A stretch of 64,000 nucleotides of DNA. Source: Roseovarius sp. (GTDB taxonomy: Bacteria > Pseudomonadota > Alphaproteobacteria > Rhodobacterales > Rhodobacteraceae). Every line of letters starts with the position of its first letter. Positions within the stretch are counted from its first letter, which is position 1. Below are positions 18,199 through 26,730 of this stretch, piece by piece. The stretch lies in the NCBI GenBank assembly GCA_002720475.1, contig PBIL01000009.1, forward strand, positions 5,672 to 69,671, read 5' to 3'. The notes under the pieces are model-generated. The model made no database searches, had not been told where the DNA came from, and saw only the letters and a list, made by a program, of their open reading frames with translations. The position numbers were made by a program, and so were the translations under genes.

Positions 18199-19326
18199 TC
18201 ACACCTCTCCGAATTCGTCGCGCAGCGCATCCGTATGCGCCCCCAGGCCAGGCACCGGGCCGGGCGTGACGGGGGTGTTGTCGATCAGCGCGCCGGGGGC
18301 CAGCATCCGCACCGGGCCGCTTGGCGTCTCGACGGTGACATAGCGGTTCTGCGGATGGCGTGCCACGTCCTCCATCTCGTTCACCCTGCCATAGGCAATG
18401 CGTGCGGCGCGCAGGCGGTCGGCCATCTCGTCGCGGGACACGGCGGCAAAGACCGGGCGCAGCACCGCGTCGAGCGCGGCGCGATTGGCGACACGGTTGG
18501 AGTTGCTGTCAAAGCGCGGATCGCGGGCGAGCGCGGCATCCCCGAGGATCGCCTCGCAGAAGGTGGCCCATTCCCGCTCGTTCTGGATCGAGATCAGAAC
18601 GGATTTGCCGTCGCTGCCCTCATAGACACCGTAGGGCGCGATGGTGGGATGATTGAGTCCCGCGCGCGGCGGCACCTTGCCGCCATAGGTGTATTGCAGG
18701 AAGGGCACGTTCATCCAGTCCGCCAGCGCATGAAAAAGCGACACCGAGATGTGCCGCCCCCTGCCGGTCGCCGCCCGCCCGATCAGCGCCTCGAGCACCG
18801 CCTGATAGGCGGTCATCCCCGCCGCGATGTCGCAGACCGAGACGCCGGTGCGCGCGGGGCCATGTTCGTTGCCGGTGATCGAGGACAGCCCGGTTTCGGC
18901 CTGAACCAGAAGGTCATAGGCCTTGAGATCCGAAAGCGGCCCCTCCTCGCCATAGCCCGAGATCGACACGGTGATCAGACGCGGATAGGTGGCGCGCAGC
19001 CGGTCGGGCGCGAATCCCAGCCGGTCGATGGCCCCCGGCGCAAGGTTCTGGATGAAGATATCCGCGCGGGCCAGCATCCGCTCCATCAGCGCGCTGTCGC
19101 CCTCTTGCCGCAGGTCCAGGCAGATCGATTCCTTGCCCCGGTTGAGCCAGACGAAATAGGCGCTCTCGCCCTGCACAAGGCTGTCATAGCCGCGCGCGAA
19201 ATCGCCCTCGGGGCGCTCCACCTTGATCACCCGCGCCCCCGCTTCGGCCAGACGCCCCGAGCAATAGGGTGCGGCCACCGCCTGTTCGAGCGAGACGACG
19301 AGAAGACCGGAGAGATCGGCGGGCAT
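18199..19326 (-). CDS. CaiB/BaiF class III CoA-transferase
   Basis: 375 residues. Family III CoA-transferases move CoA between acids through an aspartyl-CoA thioester; the conserved Asp is at about residue 138 in KAYDLLVQAETG. The N-terminal LSGLLVVSLEQAVAAPYC and GARVIKVERP segments are typical. Divergent from an acyl-CoA dehydrogenase with 138 bases between. With the hydratase downstream this suggests activation and oxidation of a small branched or C4-C5 dicarboxylic acid (inference). ATG 19326 begins the conserved domain. Confidence 0.8.
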   Translation of the reverse strand: MPADLSGLLVVSLEQAVAAPYCSGRLAEAGARVIKVERPEGDFARGYDSLVQGESAYFVWLNRGKESICLDLRQEGDSALMERMLARADIFIQNLAPGAIDRLGFAPDRLRATYPRLITVSISGYGEEGPLSDLKAYDLLVQAETGLSSITGNEHGPARTGVSVCDIAAGMTAYQAVLEALIGRAATGRGRHISVSLFHALADWMNVPFLQYTYGGKVPPRAGLNHPTIAPYGVYEGSDGKSVLISIQNEREWATFCEAILGDAALARDPRFDSNSNRVANRAALDAVLRPVFAAVSRDEMADRLRAARIAYGRVNEMEDVARHPQNRYVTVETPSGPVRMLAPGALIDNTPVTPGPVPGLGAHTDALRDEFGEV

Positions 19327-19464
19327 GGCAGGCTCCTTGCGTTTGCGAGTCCGACAATGCCGGGTGGTGGCGGCGGGGGAAAGCCCGGTTTCGCGTGCTC
19401 CGGAACTTCCCCTCGGGCGCGAAACCTGCGATGTATCCCGGGCACGAACAAGGGGACACCGATC

Positions 19465-20649
19465 ATGAGCCTTTTCGATCCTACCGCCGACTTCGCCGAT
19501 ATCCGCGCCGGCGTGGCAAAGGTCTGCGCAAGTTTTCCCGGCGTCTACTGGCGCGATCTGGACGCGCGGCGCGCCTATCCGACCGAGTTCGTGGCGGCGC
19601 TGATCGCCGAGGGCTACCTTGCCGCGATGATCCCCGAGGCGTATGGCGGCTCGGGCCTGCCCTTGACCGCCGCCGCCGTCATTCTCGAGGAGATCCACCG
19701 TCAGGGCTGCAACGCCGCCGCCTGCCACGCGCAGATGTACACGATGGGTACGCTGTTGCGGCACGGGTCCGAGGCGCAGAAGGCCGCGTATCTGCCGGGC
19801 ATCGCCGACGGCTCGCTGCGGCTTCAGGCATTCGGCGTGACCGAACCGACGAGCGGCACGGATACGCTCGCGCTCAAGACCACGGCGCGGCGCGATGGCG
19901 ATGACTACATCATCAACGGCCAGAAGATCTGGACATCTCGCGCGGAACATTCCGACCTGATGATCCTGCTCGCCCGCACCACCCCGCGCGATCAGGCGGT
20001 CTCGCGCACCGACGGGCTCTCGGTCTTTCTCGTCGATCTGCGCGACAAGATCGGCAACGGGGTGGAGATCCGCCCGATTCGCACGATGATCAACCACGCC
20101 ACCACCGAGGTGTTCTTCGACAACCTGCGTGTTCCGGCGGACAGCCTGATCGGCGAGGAGGGCAAGGGCTTTCGCTACATTCTCTCGGGCATGAACGCCG
20201 AGCGCATCCTGATCGCCGCCGAATGCATCGGCGATGCCAAGTGGTTCCTGAAAACCGGGGCGGCCTATGCCCGCGACCGGGTGGTGTTCGGCGAGCCCAT
20301 CGGCGCGAACCAGGGTGTGCAGTTCCCGCTGGCGCGCGCCCAGGCGCATCTGATGGCGGCCGAGGCAATCGTCTGGCGCGCAGCGGCAATGTATGATGCG
20401 GGCGAGAACCCGGGCGTCGAGGCCAATACCGCGAAGCTCCTTGCCTCCGAGGCAAGCTGGGAGGCGGGCGAGGCCTGTATGCAGACCCATGGCGGCTTTG
20501 CCTTTGCAGAGGAATACGACGTGGAGCGCAAGTGGCGAGAGGCGCGGCTCTACCAGATCGCACCCATTTCGACCAACCTCATCCTTGCCTATATCGCCGA
20601 ACAGGTGCTGGGACTGCCCAAGTCCTATGGGCAGGGGCGCGGGGCATAG
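19465..20649 (+). CDS. Acyl-CoA dehydrogenase
   Basis: A 394-residue flavoprotein of the acyl-CoA dehydrogenase family. Visible features include FGVTEPTSGTDT (the FAD/substrate motif), a KIWTSRAEHSD strand, and a C-terminal CMQTHGGFAFAEEYDVERKWREARLYQIAPIS segment. The start follows AAGGGGA by 8 bases. It would oxidise an acyl-CoA to the enoyl-CoA, which the next gene product could hydrate. The exact chain is unknown. Confidence 0.85.
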   Translation: MSLFDPTADFADIRAGVAKVCASFPGVYWRDLDARRAYPTEFVAALIAEGYLAAMIPEAYGGSGLPLTAAAVILEEIHRQGCNAAACHAQMYTMGTLLRHGSEAQKAAYLPGIADGSLRLQAFGVTEPTSGTDTLALKTTARRDGDDYIINGQKIWTSRAEHSDLMILLARTTPRDQAVSRTDGLSVFLVDLRDKIGNGVEIRPIRTMINHATTEVFFDNLRVPADSLIGEEGKGFRYILSGMNAERILIAAECIGDAKWFLKTGAAYARDRVVFGEPIGANQGVQFPLARAQAHLMAAEAIVWRAAAMYDAGENPGVEANTAKLLASEASWEAGEACMQTHGGFAFAEEYDVERKWREARLYQIAPISTNLILAYIAEQVLGLPKSYGQGRGA

Positions 20650-20657
20650 GAGGGGGG

Positions 20658-21482
20658 ATGGACGACTATTCCGACTGGATCGGGCGGCGCTTCACCCGTG
20701 AAGAGCCGATCACCCGACGGCTGATCGATCATTTCCGGGTCACGCTTGCCGGCACGCTGGCCGAGGCCGAGGTGCCCCTGGGCCTGCACTGGTGCCTCGC
20801 GCCCGACGCGGTGGCGCCCGATCTTCTGGGCCGCGACTGTCACCCGAGACCGGGACTCTTCCTGCCCGCGCTGCCGCTGCCGCGCCGGATGTGGGCGGGC
20901 GGCGAGCTGATGTTCCACGCGCCCTTTGCAGCAGGCGATGCGGTGACGCGCGAGACGGTGATCGAGGATGTGGCCTTCAAGGAAGGGCGCAGCGGGCGGC
21001 TCGGCTTCGTGACGGTGCGCCATTTCTATCGCGTGGCGGACGCGCCGCGCGTCACCGAACGGCAGGATATCGTCTATCGGGAAGATCCCAAGCCCGGCAC
21101 CGCGCAGACACCCCCGCCCGCCGAGCCATGGCCGGGGGCGACCGCGTGGCACCTCACGCCTGATCCCACGCTTCTCTTCCGCTTCTCGGCGCTGACGTTC
21201 AACGGTCACCGCATTCATTACGATCACCCCTATGCGACGCAGGTCGAGGGATATGCGGGCCTTGTCGTGCATGGACCCTTGCAGGCGGTCTGGATGCTGA
21301 ACCTCGCCGCGCATCGCCTGGGCCGTCTGCCCGCGCGCTTCACCTATCGCGGCCTCAGCCCGCTCATTTGCGGCGCGGCGGTCGCCATCGAGGCGCGCGA
21401 GGCCGAAGGTGGGCTGGATCTGCGCGTGCGGCGCGCGGCCGACGGGGTGGCGACGATGGCGGGGCGGGCAGAAATGGATTGA
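20658..21482 (+). CDS. MaoC-type hydratase, mesaconyl-C4/itaconyl-CoA hydratase-like
   Basis: 274 residues forming a double-hotdog-like protein: N-terminal FAS1-like dehydratase half and C-terminal MaoC half (FRFSALTFNGHRIHYDHPYA, whose Asn/His-rich hydratase loop fits R-specific hydratases). Family members hydrate mesaconyl-C4-CoA or itaconyl-CoA to malyl-type CoA esters. It starts 8 bases after the dehydrogenase stop in the same operon. Confidence 0.75.
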   Translation: MDDYSDWIGRRFTREEPITRRLIDHFRVTLAGTLAEAEVPLGLHWCLAPDAVAPDLLGRDCHPRPGLFLPALPLPRRMWAGGELMFHAPFAAGDAVTRETVIEDVAFKEGRSGRLGFVTVRHFYRVADAPRVTERQDIVYREDPKPGTAQTPPPAEPWPGATAWHLTPDPTLLFRFSALTFNGHRIHYDHPYATQVEGYAGLVVHGPLQAVWMLNLAAHRLGRLPARFTYRGLSPLICGAAVAIEAREAEGGLDLRVRRAADGVATMAGRAEMD

Positions 21483-21508
21483 CATAACTAGAAATGTGGT
21501 TCTATCAC
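21479..21508 (+). promoter_or_regulatory. Promoter with embedded dyad operator ahead of arsR-like gene
   Basis: TTGACA (21479-21484) is a perfect -35, and TATCAC (21503-21508) is a -10 candidate at 18-base spacing. Between and overlapping them lies TAGAA (21489-21493)-N6-TTCTA (21500-21504). The predicted transcript start falls at or next to ATG 21514, so the regulator mRNA may be leaderless. The operator position suits steric repression. Confidence 0.6.
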
Positions 21509-21513
21509 GTCTC

Positions 21514-21831
21514 ATGACCTTCACAAGCCCCACCGCCCGCGCCCTTGCCGCCCTCGGCCATGACACGCGCCTTTCCATCTTCCGCCTGCTCGTGCGGGCA
21601 GGCGAGGAGGGGCTGAGCGTGGGCGAGATCGGGCAGCATCTGGATCAGGCACCCTCGACGCTGGCGCATCACCTCTCGACGCTGGTCGATGCCGGGTTGG
21701 TGGTGCAGGAAAGGCAGGGGCGCGTGGTGCTCAATCGGGTGGATTACGCGGCGATGCGCTCGATGCTCGACTTTCTCACCGCCGAATGCTGCACCGGTGT
21801 GCGGCTGGAGCAGACCGACAGCGCGGCGTGA
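21514..21831 (+). CDS. ArsR-family winged-HTH regulator
   Basis: A 105-residue ArsR/SmtB-type repressor. The recognition helix region is SVGEIGQHLDQAPSTLAHHLSTLVDAGLV, followed by a beta-wing (ERQGRVVLNRV). A C-terminal Cys pair (ECCTG) could bind arsenite or another thiophilic ligand. Start ATG 21514 has no ribosome-binding site, which agrees with leaderless initiation. Immediately followed by an ArsP-like permease gene. Confidence 0.8.
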   Translation: MTFTSPTARALAALGHDTRLSIFRLLVRAGEEGLSVGEIGQHLDQAPSTLAHHLSTLVDAGLVVQERQGRVVLNRVDYAAMRSMLDFLTAECCTGVRLEQTDSAA

Positions 21832-21872
21832 CCTTCGCTTCCTTAAAAAACGATATATCTGGGGATATCACG

Positions 21873-22925
21873 ATGAGCGACACCACCCTCCCCCCGCCCC
21901 GCGCCGCCGCCACGGCCTTGCGCAGCGTCTGGCGCAAACATGGCGTCTGGCTCGTCACTGCGGCGCTCCTCATCCTTCTGGCCGTTTTCGACCGCGCGCA
22001 GGCGGCGGCCTCGGTCGCCTTTACCATCGACGCGCTGGCAGGCACCGCGCCTTTCCTCGTGCTGTCCATCGGCATTGCCGCCTGGGCCACGGCCACCGGG
22101 GCCGACAACCTGATCGCCCGCGCCTTCACTGGTCAGCCCGCCGTGATGATCGGGCTGGCGGCGCTGGCGGGCGCGCTCTCGCCCTTCTGCTCCTGCGGGG
22201 TGATCCCGCTCATCGCGGCGCTCCTGGCGATGGGGGTGCCGCTCTCGGCGGTGATGGCCTTCTGGCTCGCCTCGCCGGTCATGGACCCGTCGATGTTCGT
22301 GCTGACCACCGGGGTTCTGGGCCTGGAGTTCGCCATCGTCAAGACGATGGCGGCGATCGGGCTGGGCCTGATGGGCGGCTGGGTGGCGCATCTTTTGGGC
22401 CGCGCCGGGGGCCTGTCGGACCCGCTGCGCGAGGGCATCGGCAATGGCGGTTGCGGCGGGGCGAAGCTGCGCAACCCGAAATCGGTGGTCTGGCGCTTCT
22501 GGGCCGAGCCGGAGCGGCGCGCGAAGTTCGGGCGCGAGGCGCTGAGCGTGACGCTCTTCCTGCTGAAATGGCTGACTCTGGCCTTTGTCCTCGAGAGCCT
22601 GATGCTGGCCTTTGTCCCGGCGGAGACGATCACCGGCCTGCTCGGCGGCACCGGGCTCGGCCCCATCCTTCTTGGAACCCTCGTCGGTGTGCCCGCCTAT
22701 CTCAACGGTTATGCCGCGCTGCCGCTGGTGGGCGGGCTGGTGGCACAGGGCATGGCGCCGGGTGCTGGCCTCGCCTTCCTCGTGGCGGGCGGGGTCACGT
22801 CGCTGCCCGCCGCAATCGCCGTCTGGGCGCTGGTGAAACCGCGCGTCTTCGCGCTCTATCTCGCGCTTTCGCTTGCCGGGGCCTTCGGCGCGGGCGTGCT
22901 CTTTCAGCTCTGGAGCCTGGCATGA
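21873..22925 (+). CDS. ArsP-like permease (DUF318)
   Basis: A 350-residue inner-membrane protein, about 8-10 helices, PF03773-type permease. The motif SPFCSCGVIPLI with two cysteines is the signature of ArsP, an exporter of trivalent organoarsenicals, and of related permeases. It lies 41 bases after the ArsR-like gene and overlaps the next gene by 4 bases (ATGA). Metal or organoarsenical specificity is inferred from the regulator and the cysteine motif. Confidence 0.75.
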   Translation: MSDTTLPPPRAAATALRSVWRKHGVWLVTAALLILLAVFDRAQAAASVAFTIDALAGTAPFLVLSIGIAAWATATGADNLIARAFTGQPAVMIGLAALAGALSPFCSCGVIPLIAALLAMGVPLSAVMAFWLASPVMDPSMFVLTTGVLGLEFAIVKTMAAIGLGLMGGWVAHLLGRAGGLSDPLREGIGNGGCGGAKLRNPKSVVWRFWAEPERRAKFGREALSVTLFLLKWLTLAFVLESLMLAFVPAETITGLLGGTGLGPILLGTLVGVPAYLNGYAALPLVGGLVAQGMAPGAGLAFLVAGGVTSLPAAIAVWALVKPRVFALYLALSLAGAFGAGVLFQLWSLA

Positions 22926-23749
22926 GACATCTCGCCATCGAGATCGCCGATCTCGCCCCCGGTACGCAAGTCCTTGCCCCGGCGGGCATGGCCACGCCCG
23001 AGGAGGCCGTGATCACGGCAACGGTGACGGGCGGGCGGATCGCGGCGGTGCTGCTCGAGACAGGGCTTGGCCTTGCCGCGCTGCGGATCGAGGCGGCGGG
23101 CGGGTCGCTTGCCGTCGGCCACGAAATCGTGCCCGAGGGTGCTCCCTATCCCGAGGTGATCTTTGCCCCCCGCACGACACCCTATACCGTGGCGGCCGAG
23201 GATCTGGCGCAGGCCAGCCGCGAGATCGCCCGCGCGGCGGGCGGCGGCATGGCGGGGATCGCCGCGCTGGTGGCCGAGGCCGAGGCGCGCTTTGCCTATG
23301 CCCATCCCGAGATACGGTTCAACGACGGCACGGACGAAGTGCCCTACCTGTCCTGCGGGCTGACGCCGGGCTCTTGCGTGGATATCAACACCTACCTCGT
23401 GGCAAGCCTCCGCGCCGCGGGTTACGAGGCGGGCTATGTCTATGGACATTTCTTCCCCGCCGAGAAGGGCGGCGTGACCGACGACATGCATTGTTGGGTG
23501 ATCACGCGCCACGCGGGCGAGATCCGGCATTGGGACATCGCCCATCACATGAAGGCCGGGCTGGGTCCGACGCGGCCCGCACTCAACCCGCGCCCCGGCT
23601 GGCGCGTGGCCCTGGGCCATTCCATGGGGCATGTCTATGGCGCGGGTGACGGGGCGGTGCGGCTCAAGATCCTGGCCGAGCCGATGGCGCTTCTGGACGG
23701 TGGTGCGTTGCGCCCCCTACCCTATCTGGCAAGGCTTGCCGCCCCATAA
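22922..23749 (+). CDS. Transglutaminase-fold protein coupled to ArsP-like permease
   Basis: 275 residues. The C-terminal two thirds are a transglutaminase/papain-like fold with a candidate Cys-His-Asp triad: Cys in LTPGSCVDINTYLVASLRAAGY, His in DMHCWVITR, Asp in HWDIAHHM. The N-terminal 80 residues form a beta-rich domain. No signal peptide is seen, so it probably acts in the cytoplasm. ATGA overlap with the permease stop means translational coupling. Function in this operon is unknown. Confidence 0.75.
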   Translation: MRHLAIEIADLAPGTQVLAPAGMATPEEAVITATVTGGRIAAVLLETGLGLAALRIEAAGGSLAVGHEIVPEGAPYPEVIFAPRTTPYTVAAEDLAQASREIARAAGGGMAGIAALVAEAEARFAYAHPEIRFNDGTDEVPYLSCGLTPGSCVDINTYLVASLRAAGYEAGYVYGHFFPAEKGGVTDDMHCWVITRHAGEIRHWDIAHHMKAGLGPTRPALNPRPGWRVALGHSMGHVYGAGDGAVRLKILAEPMALLDGGALRPLPYLARLAAP

Positions 23750-23755
23750 CGACAT

Positions 23756-23767
23756 TTTGTTGACAAA
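23756..23767. promoter_or_regulatory. TTTGT-TG-ACAAA palindrome upstream of TRAP operon
   Basis: A near-perfect dyad TTTGTTGACAAA sits 74 bases before dctP and includes a TTGACA -35-like hexamer. The arrangement resembles a GntR/FadR-type operator (TNGT-N-ACNA), and TRAP operons are often under such repressors. No GntR gene is in the window, so the regulator, if any, is elsewhere. Confidence 0.45.
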
Positions 23768-23840
23768 TTCTCATTGAACCCGCACCCTCCCGTCAACCGG
23801 GGCAACAACCGGCCGGTTTATCCACATGGGAGACGATAGA

Positions 23841-24815
23841 ATGAAGCATCTTTTCACCCTGGCGCTTGCCGGCACCCTCGCCCTTGGTGCCGGTGCGGGC
23901 CACGCACAGACCAGCTGGGACATGCCCACACCCTATGGCGATTCGGTCTTTCACACCCAGAATATCATGCAATTCGCCGAGGATGTGGCCAGCGCCACCG
24001 AAGGCGCGCTCACCATCACCGTGCATTCGGCGGGTTCGCTCTATGCCCATCCCGAGATCCGCGACGCGGTGCGCCGGGGCCTTGCCCCCATCGGCGAGAT
24101 CCTGATGTCGCAGCTTGCCAACGAAGACGCGATCTTCGGCGTCGATTCGGTGCCCTTCCTTGCCGCGAGCTACGAGGATGCCGCGCGGCTCTGGGAAGCC
24201 TCGCGCAACCAGATCGCCGCCAAGCTCGCCGATCAGGGGCTGACATTGCTTTTTGCCGTGCCCTGGCCGGGACAGAGCCTCTATGTCACCGAGGAGGTGA
24301 CCTCGACCGAGCAGCTTCAGGGCGTGAATTTCCGTGCCTACAACACCGCCACCGAGCGGCTTGCGCAGCTCATGGGTGCGGTGCCCACCACCGTCGAGGC
24401 GGGCGACATCCCGACCGCCTTTTCCACCTCGCGGATCTCGGCGATGATCACCTCGCCCTCGACCGGCGTCTCGTCGCAGGCCTGGGATTTCGTCGGTCAC
24501 TATATCGACACGCAGGCCTGGCTGCCCAAGAACATGGTCTTCGTCAACACGCGCGCCTTCGAGGCGCTGCCCGAAGACCAGCAGGAGGCGATCTTCGAGG
24601 CGGCGGCGGCGGCGGAGCTGCGCGGCTGGGAAATGTCCGTGGCCGAGACCGAAGCCAAGATCGCCACGCTCAAGGAAAACGGCATGCAGGTGCATGAGCC
24701 CTCGGCGCAGCTGGCCGCGCAACTGCGCGAGATCGGTGCCATCATGACCGAGGAGTGGAAGAAACAGGCCGGCCCCGAAGGCGAGCTGATCCTCGAGGCC
24801 TACGCCCGCAACTGA
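23841..24815 (+). CDS. dctP: TRAP transporter substrate-binding protein DctP-type
   Basis: A 324-residue periplasmic protein with signal peptide (MKHLFTLALAGTLALGAGAGHAQ) and the DctP fold (a conserved Arg in LQGVNFRAYNTATERL binds the substrate carboxylate). GGGAG is about 9 bases upstream of ATG 23841. With DctQ and DctM it forms a sodium-coupled uptake system for an organic acid; the ligand is not predicted. Confidence 0.9.
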   Translation: MKHLFTLALAGTLALGAGAGHAQTSWDMPTPYGDSVFHTQNIMQFAEDVASATEGALTITVHSAGSLYAHPEIRDAVRRGLAPIGEILMSQLANEDAIFGVDSVPFLAASYEDAARLWEASRNQIAAKLADQGLTLLFAVPWPGQSLYVTEEVTSTEQLQGVNFRAYNTATERLAQLMGAVPTTVEAGDIPTAFSTSRISAMITSPSTGVSSQAWDFVGHYIDTQAWLPKNMVFVNTRAFEALPEDQQEAIFEAAAAAELRGWEMSVAETEAKIATLKENGMQVHEPSAQLAAQLREIGAIMTEEWKKQAGPEGELILEAYARN

Positions 24816-24824
24816 GCGCGGCGC

Positions 24825-24850
24825 GCGGGCGGGATCATCCCGCCCGCTTT
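24825..24850 (+). terminator. Hairpin between dctP and dctQM
   Basis: A perfect 10-bp GC stem (24825-24834 with 24838-24847, TCA loop) followed by TTTCGCTTT. Within an operon, such a structure usually trims or attenuates transcription so that the binding protein outnumbers the membrane subunits. Confidence 0.65.
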
Positions 24851-24875
24851 CGCTTTCCCTGACAGGAGCCTTGCC

Positions 24876-25436
24876 ATGTTGCGCAGGACGCTCGACCGCC
24901 TTTACGGCGCGGGGCTGGTGCTGGCGGCGCTGGCGCTGGTGGCCATCGCTGCGCTGGTGCTGGTGCAGGTCGCGGGCCGCGTGATCGACCGGAGCCTGAT
25001 CGCGCTGGACCACGAGCCGGTGGGCATCGCCATCACCTCGCTGTCGGAACTTGGCGGCTTCCTCTTCGTCGGTGCCGCCTTTCTTGCGCTGGCGGGAACG
25101 TTGCGCGCCGGCGGGCATGTGCGGGTGACGCTGCTCACCGGGCTGCTGCCCGCGCCGCTTGCCCGGCCCCTTGCGGCGCTGGCGCTTCTCGCGGCGCTGG
25201 GGCTCTGCGGCTTCGCGCTCTACAGCGCCGGGGTGCAGGCGTGGGATTCCTGGGCCTTCGACGCGGTGTCCTTCGGCATGGCAAAGTTTCCCCTCTGGGT
25301 GCCGCAGGCGGTGATGGTGGCGGGCCTCGCGCTTTTCGCGCTGGCGCTTCTGGACGAGCTCGTCACGCTCCTGCGCGGCGAAATCCCTGCCTATCAGCGC
25401 GCCGAGGCGGAGAAAGGCGGCAGCGATGGGCATTGA
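24876..25436 (+). CDS. dctQ: TRAP transporter small permease DctQ
   Basis: 186 residues, four predicted membrane helices, with the DctQ features LAALALVAIAALVLVQVAGR in helix 1 and a conserved Glu/Trp region (ELGGFLFVGAAFLALAGTLRAGGHVRV). It overlaps dctM by 11 bases. Confidence 0.85.
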   Translation: MLRRTLDRLYGAGLVLAALALVAIAALVLVQVAGRVIDRSLIALDHEPVGIAITSLSELGGFLFVGAAFLALAGTLRAGGHVRVTLLTGLLPAPLARPLAALALLAALGLCGFALYSAGVQAWDSWAFDAVSFGMAKFPLWVPQAVMVAGLALFALALLDELVTLLRGEIPAYQRAEAEKGGSDGH

Positions 25437-26730
25437 GCCGCTGGCGCTGATCCTCGTGGCGATCCTGTTCGGCTGCCTCGCGCTCGGCCTCTGGGTGGGC
25501 TTCGCGCTCATCGCCGTGGGGCTTGCCGCGATGCTGCTGGCCTCCTCCGCGCCGGTGGAGCTGGTCTTTGCCACCAAGGTCTGGGGCGCGCTCAACATCT
25601 GGGATCTGACCGCGCTGCCGATGTTCATCTGGATGGGCGAGATCCTGTTCCGCTCGCGGCTTTCGTCGGACATGTTCTCGGGGCTGGCACCGCTGACGAC
25701 CCGCCTGCCGGGGCGGCTTCTGCATGCCAATATCTTCGGCTGCGCGCTTTTTGCCGCCGTCTCGGGTTCTTCGGCGGCCACCACCGCCACGGTGGGGCGC
25801 ATGTCGGTGCCCGAACTCACCCGGCGCGGCTACGATCAGCGCATGATCATCGGCACGCTGGCGGGCTCGGGCACGTTCGGCTTTCTCATCCCGCCTTCGA
25901 TCATCCTCATCGTCTATGGGGCGGCGACGGAACAGAGCATCGCGCGGCTATTCCTGGCCGGGATCGGGCCGGGGCTCATGCTGGCGGCGCTCTTTTCGGG
26001 CTACACGATGGTCTGGGCGCTGATGAACCGGGCCCGGATGCCCGCGGCAGAGCCGGTGACGAGCTGGGCCGAGAAGCTGCGCGCCCTCCTGCTGCTGGGG
26101 CCGACGATCCTTCTGATCGTCGCCGTGATCGGCTCGATCTACGCAGGGCTTGCCTCGCCCACCGAGGCGGCGGTGGTGGGCGTGCTCGGCGCACTCGTTC
26201 TCTCGGGGTTCGGCGGGTCGCTGAACTGGCAGAGCACCTGGGGCGCGCTCCGGGGGGCCACGATCACCACCTGCATGATCTCCTTCATCCTTGCGGGTGC
26301 GGCCTTTCTCACGGTGGCGATGGGCTATACAGGCATTCCCCGCGCGCTCGCCGCCTGGATCGGCGAACAGGGCTATTCGGCCCATGCGCTGCTGGCGGCG
26401 CTGGTGGTGTTCTTCATCCTGCTGGGGATGTTCCTCGATGGCATCTCGATCGTGGTGCTCACGACATCCGTCATCCTGCCGATGGTGCTGGCGGCGGGGA
26501 TCGATCCGATCTGGTTCGGCATCTTCCTCGTTCTGGTGGTGGAGATGAGCCAGATCACCCCGCCTGTGGGCTTCAACCTCTTCGTGTTGCAATCCATCAC
26601 CGGGCGCGGGATCTTCGAGATCGCGCGCGACGCCTTCCCGTTCTTCCTGCTGCTGGTGCTGGCCACGGCCATCCTCACCCTGTTCCCGGAGATCGCGCTA
26701 TGGATTCCGCAGACGATGCTCGCGCGATAG
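25426..26730 (+). CDS. dctM: TRAP transporter large permease DctM
   Basis: 434 residues, about 12 membrane helices, with DctM hallmarks: ALPMFIWMGEILFRS, the ATTATVG region near SGSSAA (an intramembrane re-entrant loop), and PPSIILIVYG. Sodium-coupled transporter subunit. Its 3' end overlaps the next gene by 31 bases. Confidence 0.9.
   Translation: MGIEPLALILVAILFGCLALGLWVGFALIAVGLAAMLLASSAPVELVFATKVWGALNIWDLTALPMFIWMGEILFRSRLSSDMFSGLAPLTTRLPGRLLHANIFGCALFAAVSGSSAATTATVGRMSVPELTRRGYDQRMIIGTLAGSGTFGFLIPPSIILIVYGAATEQSIARLFLAGIGPGLMLAALFSGYTMVWALMNRARMPAAEPVTSWAEKLRALLLLGPTILLIVAVIGSIYAGLASPTEAAVVGVLGALVLSGFGGSLNWQSTWGALRGATITTCMISFILAGAAFLTVAMGYTGIPRALAAWIGEQGYSAHALLAALVVFFILLGMFLDGISIVVLTTSVILPMVLAAGIDPIWFGIFLVLVVEMSQITPPVGFNLFVLQSITGRGIFEIARDAFPFFLLLVLATAILTLFPEIALWIPQTMLAR

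Noticed and set aside
23818-23826. Perfect DnaA box TTATCCACA before dctP
   Set aside because: Single isolated 9-mer; about one such match is expected by chance in a window of this size on both strands.
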